Positions 31,637-40,863 of a stretch of DNA of 64,000 bases are shown piece by piece. A model generated the notes under the pieces. The model had not been told where the DNA came from, searched no databases, and worked only from the letters and a program-made list of their open reading frames with translations. The stretch covers positions 4,092,001 to 4,156,000 of the forward strand of contig NZ_AP022586.1 in NCBI RefSeq assembly GCF_010731695.1. Reading direction: 5' to 3'. The stretch is from Mycolicibacterium litorale. GTDB taxonomy: Bacteria; Actinomycetota; Actinomycetes; Mycobacteriales; Mycobacteriaceae. The translations under genes and the position numbers were made by a program. The first letter of the stretch is position 1, and every line of letters starts with the position of its first letter.

Positions 31637-32725
31637 GTGAGCACCTCGAAGGTTCCGCCGGTGCGGGTGGCCCGCGCCGTCGAAGGACTGCGGTACGGCC
31701 TCGATCGGCTGCGTCAGAGAAGTGCGCCGCCGTCGGCGGTCATGCTGGAGAAGATCCTCGGCGCATGGGTCGCCCAGGGCATCACGGTGGCGGCCGACCT
31801 GAAGGTGGCCGACGCACTCGCCGACGGACCGCTGCCGATCGGCGAACTGGCGCAGCGGGTCGGCGCGAATCCTGACGCCCTGGCACGGCTGATGCGGGCG
31901 TTGATCGGAGAGGGCGTCTTCACCCAGCGTCGCGACGGCCGATACGCGTTGAACGCACTGGGTGAGACCTTGCGCACCGACGCGCCGATGTCGGTGGCCG
32001 GGATGGCGCGGATGGTCGGACACCCCGCCCACCGCGAACACTGGAGCGCGTTGCTCGACGCGGTCCGCACGGGCGAGGCGACCGTCCCGAAGCTGCGGGG
32101 CATGCCGGGGTTCGAGTACCTCGCCCAGAACGCCGAACTGGGCGAGATCTTCAACGACGCCATGACGAACCTGTCCGAGACCGCGGTGGTCCCGCTGACC
32201 GCGGCCTACGACTTCAGCCCGTTCGCCAAGATCCTCGACGTCGGCGGCGGCCACGGCCGGTTCCTGGCGGCGATCCTGGCCGCCACCCCGTCGGCGCGCG
32301 GCGTGCTCTACGACCTGCCGCAGGTCGTCGAGGGCGCTCCCGAACTGCTCGGCAGGCACGGTGTCGCCGACCGGGTCGAGATCGTCGGCGGATCCTTCTT
32401 CGACAGCGTGCCGGCCGGCGCGAACGCCTACGTCGCCAAGAACGTGATCCACGATTGGCCCGACGATCAGGCGCTGACCATCCTGCGTAACATCCGCGCC
32501 GCCGCCGACACCGGCGCCGTCCTGCTGCTGGCCGAGTTCGTCATCCCGGAACACCCCCGTGCGTTCATCGGCAACTGGACGGATCTGGAGATGCTGATGG
32601 CCACCGCCGCCCGCGAGCGCACCGAGGCGGAATATCGGAAACTGTTCGAACAGGCCGGATTCCAATTGACCAGGGTGGTGCCGACGGTCGCCCCGATCAG
32701 CCTGATCGAGGGCAGGGCGGTCTAG
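31637..32725 (+). CDS. SAM-dependent O-methyltransferase (acetylserotonin/caffeate OMT-like)
   Basis: This 362-aa class I methyltransferase of the small-molecule O-methyltransferase group has an N-terminal winged-helix dimerisation domain (about 35-130, with PLPIGELAQRVGANPDALARL). A Rossmann domain carries the SAM motif ILDVGGGHGRF, the acidic residue in GVLYDLPQVV, and KNVIHDWPDDQA with a catalytic-type His-Asp pair. Enzymes of this type methylate hydroxyls of phenols, polyketides or related secondary metabolites; the substrate is unknown here. A GTG start at 31637 fits a leaderless transcript. Its TAG overlaps the stop of the convergent TetR gene by 4 bp. Confidence 0.85.
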   Translation: MSTSKVPPVRVARAVEGLRYGLDRLRQRSAPPSAVMLEKILGAWVAQGITVAADLKVADALADGPLPIGELAQRVGANPDALARLMRALIGEGVFTQRRDGRYALNALGETLRTDAPMSVAGMARMVGHPAHREHWSALLDAVRTGEATVPKLRGMPGFEYLAQNAELGEIFNDAMTNLSETAVVPLTAAYDFSPFAKILDVGGGHGRFLAAILAATPSARGVLYDLPQVVEGAPELLGRHGVADRVEIVGGSFFDSVPAGANAYVAKNVIHDWPDDQALTILRNIRAAADTGAVLLLAEFVIPEHPRAFIGNWTDLEMLMATAARERTEAEYRKLFEQAGFQLTRVVPTVAPISLIEGRAV

Positions 32726-33384
32726 TTCGACGCGACGGCGGCGTCGGCGTCCTTGACCGCGCCCGCGTCGCTGCGCTCCTGCCCGCCGGTGTCCGACGGC
32801 GTGCCCTTCAGGCCGCGCCAGAACAGGTTGATCATCAGCTCGGCGGCCTCGTCGACATCGGCGTCGCCGGTGCTGACGCGGGTGGCGATCGCCTCACCCG
32901 CACCGACGAGCGCGACGGCCATCATCTCGAAGTCGGTGTCCGGTTCGGGATGACGAGTGCCCTCCTGCAGCAGCCGGCTGACCAGTTCGATGATGCGTTC
33001 ACGGCCCTCGCGCACGGTGTGGGCGAAGGCCTGGGAACTGGTCGCCTGCGTGTACAGCACCATCCAGGAGGCCCGGTTGGTGTCGATGTAGGTGAGGAAC
33101 GACAGCACCGCGTTACGCAGCAGGTCCCGCGCGCCCTGGGTGAAGTCGATCTTGCTGCGTACCTCGTCGACGAAGCGGCTGAGCTCACGGTCCAGGCAGG
33201 CGCCGAACAGCTCCTCCTTGGAGCCGTAATAGAGGTACAGCATCGGTTTGGAGATCTGCGCCTCCGCGGCGATGGCGTCCATCGACGTCTCGTGATAGCC
33301 GTTCACCGAGAACATCTGCACGGCCGCGTCGAGCATCTGCTGCTCGCGCACCGCGCGGGGCAAACGCTTGGTTCCACCGGCCAT
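32722..33384 (-). CDS. TetR-family transcriptional regulator (Rv0238-like)
   Basis: This 220-aa regulator has an N-terminal helix-turn-helix at about 12-60 (MLDAAVQMFSVNGYHETSMDAIA, recognition helix ISKPMLYLYYGSKEEL). A divergent all-helical ligand domain and an Asp/Ala-rich C-terminal tail follow. The position beside lpqI matches Rv0238. The ATG at 33384 is preceded on the minus strand by TACCCT and 6 nt, so the message is probably leaderless; the frame upstream of it is not protein-like. Targets are unknown; the divergent amidohydrolase gene is the obvious candidate. Confidence 0.88.
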   Translation of the reverse strand: MAGGTKRLPRAVREQQMLDAAVQMFSVNGYHETSMDAIAAEAQISKPMLYLYYGSKEELFGACLDRELSRFVDEVRSKIDFTQGARDLLRNAVLSFLTYIDTNRASWMVLYTQATSSQAFAHTVREGRERIIELVSRLLQEGTRHPEPDTDFEMMAVALVGAGEAIATRVSTGDADVDEAAELMINLFWRGLKGTPSDTGGQERSDAGAVKDADAAVASN

Positions 33385-33390
33385 CGCTCC

Positions 33391-33396
33391 AGGGTA
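33391..33396 (-). promoter_or_regulatory. -10 element TACCCT of the TetR gene
   Basis: On the minus strand TACCCT is followed by GGAGCG and the ATG at 33384, the spacing of a leaderless transcript. Confidence 0.4.
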
Positions 33397-33481
33397 AGCA
33401 ATCAGCGACCACGAGGCGGACTCAGGACGCCTTGCGCGCGACGGTCCACTGCAGCAAGGTCGAGGTCGAGGAGGTCGCTCT

Positions 33482-34684
33482 ATGCCGGTTGATGAACACC
33501 TCGACGTGTTCGCCGGTGTGCGCGCCGAGGTGCCCGACGGCCTCGCCCGACACCTGCGTGACGCCGACCTCGTCGACCACCACGTGCACGGCGCGTTCAC
33601 CGGACCCGTCGACCGGGCCGGGTTCGAGGCCGCCCTCAACGAGGGGTCGACCGATCCGGTGCCGGAGTTCATGACGCAGTTCGACTCACCGATCGGACTG
33701 GCGATCCGCCGGTGGTGTGCCCCGGTGCTGGGCCTCGAGCCGCTCGCGAGCGGCGACGAATACTGGTCGCGGCGAGCGCAATTCGGACCCGACGAGCTCT
33801 CCGGGCGCTTCCTGCGCGCCGCCGGGGTGGCGCGCTGGGTGGTCGACACGGGCTTCAAGGGCGACCAGATCAGCACGCCGGAACAGATGACCGCGTCCAG
33901 CGGCGTCGCGGCGTCATCGATTCTGCGGCTGGAACGGCTGACCGAGGACCTGCTCGAGGCCGGCGCCGCAGCACCGGACTATCCGCAGGCGTTCCGGGCG
34001 GCTCTCGACCGCGCCGTGGCCGATCCGGACACTGTCGGGGTGAAGACCATCGCGGCGTACCGCACCGGCTTCGACGTCGACTGGTCACGTCCGGACGAGG
34101 CGGCCGTGGTCGAGTCCGCGGGACGGCTCGCCGCGCGGGGCGGAGAGCTACGGGTCGACGATCCGGTGCTGATCGCATTCGCGGTGCACGAGGCGGCCGA
34201 CCGGGGGCTGCCCATCCAGGTGCACGTGGGCTTCGGTGACCGCGACCTCGACCTGCACCGCACGGATCCGCTACTGCTGTTACCACTGCTGCGCACGATG
34301 AGGCCCGTCCCCGTCATGCTGCTGCATTGCTATCCGTTCCACCGCCACGCCGGCTACCTCGCCCAGGCGTTCGACCACGTGCACTTCGACGTGGGGCTCG
34401 CGATCAACCACCTGGGCGTGCGGTCGACGTCGCTGGTCGCCGAGGCGCTGGACACCGCGCCGTTCGCCAAACAGCTGTACTCGTCCGATGCGTTCGGACC
34501 GCCCGAGCTGCACCTGCTCGGCTCGGTGCTGTGGCGGCGCGCGATGGGCCTGGTGCTCGGGGACTGGATCCGCACCGGCAACTGCACCGAAGCCGATGCC
34601 ATCCGGATCGTGGACATGATCGGCGTGCACAACGCCGAACGGGTGTACGGGTTCAGCCGCCGCAGCGCGGATTCGGGCCTTTGA
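33482..34684 (+). CDS. Amidohydrolase-2 family metal-dependent hydrolase
   Basis: This 400-aa TIM-barrel hydrolase has metal-ligand elements in order: DHHVHG near residue 32, HVGFGD near 248, LHCYPFHRHAGY near 280, and YSSDAFG near 338. The layout recalls the amidohydrolase half of FluG-like proteins, which act on gamma-glutamyl-type amides, but here without a glutamine synthetase domain. The substrate is unknown. The ATG at 33482 is preceded by a strong GAGGAGG. Divergent to a TetR gene 97 bp away, it may be that regulator's target. Its last 32 bp overlap the end of the convergent lpqI gene. Confidence 0.75.
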   Translation: MPVDEHLDVFAGVRAEVPDGLARHLRDADLVDHHVHGAFTGPVDRAGFEAALNEGSTDPVPEFMTQFDSPIGLAIRRWCAPVLGLEPLASGDEYWSRRAQFGPDELSGRFLRAAGVARWVVDTGFKGDQISTPEQMTASSGVAASSILRLERLTEDLLEAGAAAPDYPQAFRAALDRAVADPDTVGVKTIAAYRTGFDVDWSRPDEAAVVESAGRLAARGGELRVDDPVLIAFAVHEAADRGLPIQVHVGFGDRDLDLHRTDPLLLLPLLRTMRPVPVMLLHCYPFHRHAGYLAQAFDHVHFDVGLAINHLGVRSTSLVAEALDTAPFAKQLYSSDAFGPPELHLLGSVLWRRAMGLVLGDWIRTGNCTEADAIRIVDMIGVHNAERVYGFSRRSADSGL

Positions 34685-35843
34685 CCGCCGCCATTCGCAG
34701 CACCGACTGATCGACGCGCGCCATCGTCAGCTCGCCGCCGGCCAACGCCTGTTCGAGCCGGTCGAGCACCGCGGGCACCTCGGCCGTCGTCACCCACAGC
34801 GCGGTGTCGGCGCCGGCCTGCAGTGCGCGCAGCGCCGCGTCGGCCACCCCGTACCGGTCGGTGATCGCCCGCATGCTGGAGATGTCGTCGGTGAACACCG
34901 GGCCGTTGAAGCCAGGGCCGCCGTAGCCACCGGATCGCAACAGTTGGTAGGCGGCCGGGCTCAGGCTGGCCGGATCGCTGCCGGTCAGCCCGGGCACCTG
35001 CATGTGGCCGACCATCACGCCGACCGGGGCCTGCGTCGTCAGTGTGCGGTACGGCACGAGGTCGGAGTTCTGGAGCTCGGACAGCGGTGGGGTTACGACG
35101 CCCTCGGTGTGCGAGTCGCCGGAGGCGTTGCCGTGGCCCGGGAAGTGTTTGAGAACCGGCAGCACACCGGCGTCGCGCAGGCCGCGGGCGTACGCGCCGG
35201 CGAACTCGGTGACCGTCGCCGGGTCGTCTCCGAAGGATCGGTCACCGATGGCGGCACTGGCACCCGTGAGGTCGACGACCGGCGCGAAGTCGATCGTGAC
35301 CCCGAGTCCGCGCATCGCCCGGCCGCGCTCCAACGCGATGCCGTAGACCTGCTCGGGCGTCGAGCTCTGCGCGAGAGCGCGGGCCGAGGGCTGGCTGCCG
35401 ATGAGCCCGGCCAGCCGCGACACCCGGCCGCCCTCCTCGTCGACGCTGACCGCCAGCGGAAGCGGTCCCGCCGAACCGGCGATCTCGGCCAGCGGAGCTC
35501 CCATCATGGACAGATCCGTCCAGCTGCCGATCATGATGCCGCCGATGTGGTGGTTGTCGACGACCGCGCGGGCGTCGGCGGCGTCGGACACCCCGACCAT
35601 CAGCAGCTGGGCGAGTTTGTCGCGGGTCGACAGCTCGGAGAGCACCGCCGCGCCCTGACCGCACGCGGGGGCGCCGGGCGCCAGCGGCACCGGCGCCTTC
35701 AGCGGGACGTTCGGGGCGGCCGTGGCCGCAATACCGACCTCGGCGGACGTCGGTGCGGCCGCCGGTTCCTGCGCGGGCGACGAGCACGCCACCAGCAATC
35801 CAGACGTCGCGACCAGTGTGCACAGTCCTCGGGTCCAAGCCAT
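34653..35843 (-). CDS. lpqI: Lipoprotein beta-N-acetylglucosaminidase LpqI (GH3, NagZ-like)
   Basis: This 396-aa secreted lipoprotein has a signal sequence with lipobox LLVAC (lipidated Cys20) and an Ala/Pro-rich linker to about residue 60. A glycoside hydrolase family 3 TIM barrel follows. The NagZ signature KHFPGHG is followed by a D-S-H triplet that supplies the catalytic His-Asp dyad; the nucleophile Asp lies in VFTDDISSM. LpqI releases N-acetylglucosamine from peptidoglycan fragments and takes part in mycobacterial wall recycling. I chose ATG 35843 because it opens the lipoprotein signal and is preceded by TAGTGT at 8 nt, suggesting a leaderless mRNA. Confidence 0.92.
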   Translation of the reverse strand: MAWTRGLCTLVATSGLLVACSSPAQEPAAAPTSAEVGIAATAAPNVPLKAPVPLAPGAPACGQGAAVLSELSTRDKLAQLLMVGVSDAADARAVVDNHHIGGIMIGSWTDLSMMGAPLAEIAGSAGPLPLAVSVDEEGGRVSRLAGLIGSQPSARALAQSSTPEQVYGIALERGRAMRGLGVTIDFAPVVDLTGASAAIGDRSFGDDPATVTEFAGAYARGLRDAGVLPVLKHFPGHGNASGDSHTEGVVTPPLSELQNSDLVPYRTLTTQAPVGVMVGHMQVPGLTGSDPASLSPAAYQLLRSGGYGGPGFNGPVFTDDISSMRAITDRYGVADAALRALQAGADTALWVTTAEVPAVLDRLEQALAGGELTMARVDQSVLRMAAVKGPNPRCGG

Positions 35844-35851
35844 GGGCCCTG

Positions 35852-35857
35852 ACACTA
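35852..35857 (-). promoter_or_regulatory. -10 element TAGTGT of lpqI
   Basis: On the minus strand TAGTGT precedes the ATG at 35843 by 8 nt, with no ribosome site between. This is consistent with a leaderless transcript. Confidence 0.4.
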
Positions 35858-35914
35858 ACCGCTTCGGCAGCGGGGGTCGATGTCCTAGGGTCGGGGAAGA
35901 CACGAGGAGGTGTG

Positions 35915-36400
35915 ATGACCGCCGAAGCCGACGACTCGGCCGCGGAGGTCATGGTGATCGCCTTCGACGGCACCGACAACGCCCGGCGGGCCGTGCACTA
36001 CGCCGGCCGATTCCTGTCCAGCAACCGCGCGGTCGTGCTCACGGTGTGGACTCCGGCATACCGCGGACCCGAACCTGTGCCGCTGGATCTCGACGGACCG
36101 CCGGACCCGCTGCCGGACCTCGACGACGAGGACATGGCGTACGCCGACGCCCTGCGCATCAACGCCGAAGGCATCACCCTCGCCCGGTCCGCGGGCCTGG
36201 CCGCAGAACCGCTGTGCGCGGCCTCGACGAGCACCGTGTGGAACACGATCATCGAGACGGCCGACGCGCTGGACGCCGACCTGATCGTCACCGGCACCCG
36301 CGGCACCACCGGGCTGCGCTCGCTGCTGCAGTCCAGCGTGGCCGACCGGGTGCTGCGGCACGGGCACCGTCCGGTGCTCATCGTGCCGCCGGGCCGCTGA
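35915..36400 (+). CDS. Universal stress protein (UspA domain)
   Basis: This 161-aa cytoplasmic protein has one Usp domain: an N-terminal VMVIAFDGTDNARRAV strand-loop-helix and a C-terminal nucleotide-loop region TGTRGTTGLRSLLQSSVADR. The last position of the ATP motif G-2x-G-9x-G is Ser here, so ATP binding is uncertain. Such proteins serve in stress adaptation. ATG 35915 follows a strong GAGGAGG ribosome site; a possible -10, TAGGGT, lies at 35886-35891. It diverges from lpqI across 71 bp. Confidence 0.87.
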   Translation: MTAEADDSAAEVMVIAFDGTDNARRAVHYAGRFLSSNRAVVLTVWTPAYRGPEPVPLDLDGPPDPLPDLDDEDMAYADALRINAEGITLARSAGLAAEPLCAASTSTVWNTIIETADALDADLIVTGTRGTTGLRSLLQSSVADRVLRHGHRPVLIVPPGR

Positions 36401-36412
36401 GCGGCCGCATGC

Positions 36413-36418
36413 TAGTTT
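36413..36418 (+). promoter_or_regulatory. -10 element TAGTTT of the DUF2613 gene
   Basis: TAGTTT ends 7 nt before the ATG at 36426. No ribosome site is seen, so the transcript is probably leaderless and may continue into aftD. Confidence 0.4.
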
Positions 36419-36425
36419 TGGCGCC

Positions 36426-36599
36426 ATGGATCGGTTCATCGTCCCCGCCGCGGCCAGCATCGTCGTGGGCCTGCTGCTCGGGGCGGCGGCCGTGTTCGGG
36501 GTGACGCTGATGGTGCAGGAGGACAGCAAGCCTCCGCTCCAAGCGGGCGATCCGGCGTCATCGGTACTCAACAGGGTCGAGTACGGCGACCGCACTTAG
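36426..36599 (+). CDS. DUF2613-type small membrane protein (Rv0236A-like)
   Basis: This 57-aa protein begins MDRFIVPAAASIVVGLLLGA, forming one N-terminal membrane helix, followed by a short polar tail. This matches the small actinobacterial DUF2613 family by length and layout. The same small gene precedes aftD in M. tuberculosis (Rv0236A). Function is unknown. It starts 25 nt after the Usp gene, has its own leaderless-type promoter and ends 64 nt before aftD, so it may be a conserved partner or leader cistron of the arabinosyltransferase gene. Confidence 0.8.
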   Translation: MDRFIVPAAASIVVGLLLGAAAVFGVTLMVQEDSKPPLQAGDPASSVLNRVEYGDRT

Positions 36600-36663
36600 T
36601 TCCCGGTTCGCCCCCGCACCGTCCGTAGCCGCTGACGCAGCACAGCCGCTCTCCCGGCGGTGG

Positions 36664-39600
36664 ATGTGGGTGGCCGCCGTCGTGGCCCTCGTCCTGGCAT
36701 TCGCCCAGTCGCCCGGACAGATCTCGCCCGACACCAAACTCGACCTCACCGCGAATCCCCTGCGGTTCCTCGCCCGCGCGGCCAACCTGTGGAACAGCGA
36801 CCTGCCGTTCGGCCAGGCCCAGAACCAGGCCTACGGCTATCTCTTCCCGCACGGCACCTTCTTCCTCGCCGGTGACCTCCTCGGCCTGCCCGGCTGGGTG
36901 ACCCAGCGGCTGTGGTGGGCGCTGCTGCTGACCGTCGGCTTCTGGGGTGTGGTGCGGGTCGCCGAGGCGCTCGGCCTCGGCAGCCCGGCGTCCCGGGTCA
37001 TCGGCGCGGTCGCTTATGCGCTGTCGCCACGGGTGCTCACCACGTTGGGCGCCCTGTCGTCGGAGACGCTGCCGATGATGCTGGCGCCGTGGGTCCTGCT
37101 GCCGGTCATCCTGGCATTGGGCGGGACCGGAGGGATGGGAGTACTGAGGCGCGGGCCGGGTTCGACACGGCTGCTGGCCGCCCGGTCCGCGGGGGCGATC
37201 GCGCTGATGGGCGCCGTGAACGCGGTGGCGACCCTGACCGGCTGTCTGGCCGCGGTGCTCTGGTGGGCGTGCCATCGGCCCAACCGGCTGTGGCTGCGGT
37301 TCACCGCATGGTGGTTCGGGTGTGCGGCGCTCGCCGTGCTGTGGTGGGTGATCCCGCTGCTGCTGCTCGGCCGGATCAGCCCGCCGTTCCTCGACTTCAT
37401 CGAATCGTCCGGTGTCACCACGCAGTGGATGTCGCTGACCGAGATGCTGCGCGGTACCGGCAGCTGGACACCGTTCGTCGCCCCGACCGCGACGGCCGGT
37501 TCGACGCTGGTCACCGGCAGCCTCGCGGTGCTGGCGACGTCGCTGATCGCCGCGGCCGGGCTGGCCGGTCTGGCGCTGCGCTCGATGCCGGCCCGCGGCC
37601 GGCTGATCACCATGCTGCTGGTCGGGGTGGCGCTGCTCGCGGCGGGTTACTCCGGCGGGCTGGGCTCCCCGGTCGCCGCCGCCGTGCAGGCGTTCCTCGA
37701 CGGGGACGGCACGCCGCTGCGCAACCTGCAGAAGCTCGACCCGGTGGTGCGGTTGCCGCTCGCGCTCGGGGTGATCCACCTGCTGGCCCGCATCCCGCTG
37801 CCGGGCAGCGCACCGCGCCCGGTGTGGCTGCAGGCGTTCGCCCATCCCGAGCGGGACCGCCGGGTGGCCGTGGCCATCGTCGTCCTCGCCGCGGTCGCCG
37901 CCGGGACGTCGCTGGCGTGGACGGGCCGGCTGACCCCGCCCGGGGCGTTCACCGCGATCCCCGGCTACTGGCACGAGACCGCCCGGTGGCTGGACGCCAA
38001 CAACACCGGCGATCCCACCGCGGGACGGGTACTGGTCGCGCCCGGCGCGCCGTTCGCCACCCAGGTGTGGGGCAGCAGCCACGACGAACCGCTGCAGGTG
38101 CTCGGCGACAGCCCGTGGGGGGTGCGCGATTCGATCCCGCTGACCCCGCCGGAGACGATCCGCGCCCTCGACTCGGTGCAACGCCTGTTCGCCTCCGGCC
38201 GGCCCTCCGCGGGGCTCGCCGACACCCTTGCCCGGCAGGGCATCTCGTACGTGGTGGTGCGCAACGACCTGGATCCCGAATCGTCGCGCTCGGCGCGGCC
38301 GGTGCTGGTGCACCGCGCGATCGACGGCTCCCCCGGCCTGACCAGGGTGGCGCAGTTCGGCGACCCGGTCGGCGCGGGCACCCTCGAGGGGTTCGTCTCC
38401 GACAGCGGGCTGCGGCCACGCTATCCGGCGGTGGAGATCTACCGCGTCGAGGCGCAGCGCAACCCGTCGGCGCCGTATCTGGTGGACGCCGACGCGATGG
38501 CCCGGGTCGACGGCGCCCCCGAGGCGTTGCTGCGGCTCGACGAACGCCGCCGCCTGCTCGACCGGCCGCCGCTGGGCCCCATGCTGCTCACCGCCGACGC
38601 CGAACGCGCCGGCCTGGCCGCGCCGCTGGTCACCGTCACCGACACCCCGGCGGCGCGGGAGACCGACTACGGCCGCGTCGACGACCACTCCTCGGCGATC
38701 CGCACCCCCGACGATCCGCGGCACACCTTCAACCGGGTCCCCGATTACCCGTCGAGAGGCGCCGACCTCGTGTACGGCCGGTGGACGGGCGGACGGCTGT
38801 CGGTGTCGAGTTCGGCCGCCGATTCGACCGCGCTGCCCAACGTCGCACCGGCCACCGGCCCGACCGCCGCCATCGACGCCGACACGTCGACCAGCTGGGT
38901 GTCCAACGCCCTGCAGTCCGCCCTCGGGCAGTGGCTGCAGGTCGACTTCGACAAACCGGTCACCAACGCCACCATCACCGTCACGCCGAGCGCCACCGCG
39001 GTCGGCGCGCAGATCCGGCGGATGGAGGTGGCGACCGTCAACGGCACCAGCACCCTGCGGTTCGAAGAGGCGGGCAAACCGCTGACCGTCGCCCTGCCCT
39101 ACGGCGAGACCCCGTGGGTGCGGATCACCGCGACCGGTACCGACGACGGGTCGGCGGGTGTGCAGTTCGGCATCACCGACCTGTCGGTCACCCAGTACGA
39201 CGCCAACGGGTTCGCCACGCCGATCCAGTTACGGCACACCGTGGCGGTGCCCGGACCGCCCGCGGGGTCGGCCGTGGCGCAGTGGGATCTCGGCTCGGAA
39301 CTGCTGGGCCGGCCGGGCTGCGTCGACAGTCCTGACGGCGTGAAATGCGCTGCGGCGATGGCACTCTCACCCGAAGAGCCGGTCAACCTGAGCCGGACCC
39401 TGACGGTGCCCGAGCCGACGCAGGTGCAGCCGACGGTGTGGGTGCGCGCACGGCAGGGGCCGCGACTGGCCGAGCTGATCCGCCAGCCCGGCACCACCCT
39501 GGTCGCCGGTGACGCCGACGCCCTCGACGTCCTCGGCTCGGCCTTCGCCGCCGGGGACGGCGATCCGCGCACGGCGTGGACGGCGCCGCAGCGCGTCGTC

Positions 39601-40863
39601 CAGCACCGGACCCCGCCGACCCTGACGCTGACGTTGCCCGCCCCGACCGAGGTCGCCGCGCTGCGCATCACGCCGAGCGCGACGGAACCGCCCGCCCATC
39701 CGACGATGGTGGCCGTCGACCTCGGCAACGGCCCGCAGGCGCGTCGCCTCTCCGGAGACAGCGGGACGGAGACCATCGCCCTCGCGCCGCACCGCACCGA
39801 CACCGTCGAGGTGTCGCTGCTGAACTGGAACGACATCATCGACCGCACGTCGCTGGGCTTCGATCAGCTCAAACCGCCCGGCCTGGCGGAGGTCACCGCG
39901 CTGGACCGGGGTGGCAATCCGATCGGGGCGGCCGACGGGTCCCGCAACCGCGCCCGCGCCGTGCACCTGCCGTGCGGACAGGGCCCGATCATCGGTGTCG
40001 CCGGACAGTTCGTGCCCACGTCGGTGACCACCACCGTCGGCGCGCTGCTCGACGGCGAACCGGTGCCGGCGCGGCCCTGCCGTACCGAACCGATCGCACT
40101 GCCCGCCGGTGAGCAGGAACTCCTGATCAGCCCGGGCGCCACCTTCGTCGTCGACGGCGTCCAGCTGGCCACCCCGAAGGCCCGCGACATCGCTCCCGCA
40201 TCGGCCACCCCGGCCGACACCGGTGTCTGGGACGCCGACCGGCGCGAGGTGACAGTGACCGGGGCACAGCGCGACCGCGTGCTGGTGGTGCCCGAGAGCG
40301 TCAACCCCGGCTGGCGGGCTCGCGGGCCGGGCGGCGACGAGCTGACCCCGATCGTGGTCAACGGCTGGCAGCAGGGCTGGGTGGTGCCCGCTGACACCGA
40401 CGGCACCGTCACACTGTCCTTCCGGTCGAACACGCTCTACCGCGCCGGGCTGATCGTCGGTCTGGCATTGCTGCCGGTCCTCGCCCTGCTCGCGCTGCTG
40501 CCCGCACGCCGCCGCCGAGACGACCAGCCCGCCCGCCCGTGGCAGCCGCCGGTCGCGCTGGCCGCGGCCGGGGCGCTCACGGTCGGGTCGGTGATCTCCG
40601 GGGTCGCCGGGGTGCTCGTGGTCGGCGGTGCGCTCGGGATCGGGTACCTGTTGCGTCGCCGCGAACGGCTCCGCGACCGGCTGGTCCTCGTGGGGAGCGC
40701 CGGTGGCCTGACGCTGGCGGGAATGGTGCTGTCCCAGCACCCGTGGCGTTCGGTGGACGGCTACGTCGGGCACTCGGCCGGTGTGCAGCTGCTGGCGCTG
40801 GTGTCGGTGGCGGTGCTGGCCGCCTCCGCGGTGCCGCTCAGCGGACGGACCGCACCGCGATGA
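36664..40863 (+). CDS. aftD: Arabinofuranosyltransferase AftD
   Basis: This 1399-aa GT-C membrane enzyme adds arabinofuranose from decaprenyl-phospho-arabinose to arabinogalactan and lipoarabinomannan. It has about eleven N-terminal membrane helices (to about residue 430) with the LTANPLRFLARAANLWNS and FLDFIESSGVTTQW loops. A very large periplasmic part has discoidin-like carbohydrate-binding segments (for example ATAVGAQIRRMEV near 780), and the C-terminus has further helices (about 1260-1390). Length agrees with Rv0236c (1400 aa). The first usable start is ATG 36664. As I recall it, homology to the M. tuberculosis N-terminus continues about 7 codons upstream without any start codon, so the true N-terminus is uncertain. 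The 3' end overlaps the convergent MFS gene by 26 bp. Confidence 0.95.
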   Translation: MWVAAVVALVLAFAQSPGQISPDTKLDLTANPLRFLARAANLWNSDLPFGQAQNQAYGYLFPHGTFFLAGDLLGLPGWVTQRLWWALLLTVGFWGVVRVAEALGLGSPASRVIGAVAYALSPRVLTTLGALSSETLPMMLAPWVLLPVILALGGTGGMGVLRRGPGSTRLLAARSAGAIALMGAVNAVATLTGCLAAVLWWACHRPNRLWLRFTAWWFGCAALAVLWWVIPLLLLGRISPPFLDFIESSGVTTQWMSLTEMLRGTGSWTPFVAPTATAGSTLVTGSLAVLATSLIAAAGLAGLALRSMPARGRLITMLLVGVALLAAGYSGGLGSPVAAAVQAFLDGDGTPLRNLQKLDPVVRLPLALGVIHLLARIPLPGSAPRPVWLQAFAHPERDRRVAVAIVVLAAVAAGTSLAWTGRLTPPGAFTAIPGYWHETARWLDANNTGDPTAGRVLVAPGAPFATQVWGSSHDEPLQVLGDSPWGVRDSIPLTPPETIRALDSVQRLFASGRPSAGLADTLARQGISYVVVRNDLDPESSRSARPVLVHRAIDGSPGLTRVAQFGDPVGAGTLEGFVSDSGLRPRYPAVEIYRVEAQRNPSAPYLVDADAMARVDGAPEALLRLDERRRLLDRPPLGPMLLTADAERAGLAAPLVTVTDTPAARETDYGRVDDHSSAIRTPDDPRHTFNRVPDYPSRGADLVYGRWTGGRLSVSSSAADSTALPNVAPATGPTAAIDADTSTSWVSNALQSALGQWLQVDFDKPVTNATITVTPSATAVGAQIRRMEVATVNGTSTLRFEEAGKPLTVALPYGETPWVRITATGTDDGSAGVQFGITDLSVTQYDANGFATPIQLRHTVAVPGPPAGSAVAQWDLGSELLGRPGCVDSPDGVKCAAAMALSPEEPVNLSRTLTVPEPTQVQPTVWVRARQGPRLAELIRQPGTTLVAGDADALDVLGSAFAAGDGDPRTAWTAPQRVVQHRTPPTLTLTLPAPTEVAALRITPSATEPPAHPTMVAVDLGNGPQARRLSGDSGTETIALAPHRTDTVEVSLLNWNDIIDRTSLGFDQLKPPGLAEVTALDRGGNPIGAADGSRNRARAVHLPCGQGPIIGVAGQFVPTSVTTTVGALLDGEPVPARPCRTEPIALPAGEQELLISPGATFVVDGVQLATPKARDIAPASATPADTGVWDADRREVTVTGAQRDRVLVVPESVNPGWRARGPGGDELTPIVVNGWQQGWVVPADTDGTVTLSFRSNTLYRAGLIVGLALLPVLALLALLPARRRRDDQPARPWQPPVALAAAGALTVGSVISGVAGVLVVGGALGIGYLLRRRERLRDRLVLVGSAGGLTLAGMVLSQHPWRSVDGYVGHSAGVQLLALVSVAVLAASAVPLSGRTAPR

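Noticed and set aside
36568..38724. A 718-codon open frame antisense to aftD
   Set aside because: Composition is Arg/Gln/Pro-rich with no domain, and the opposite strand encodes a well-conserved AftD.
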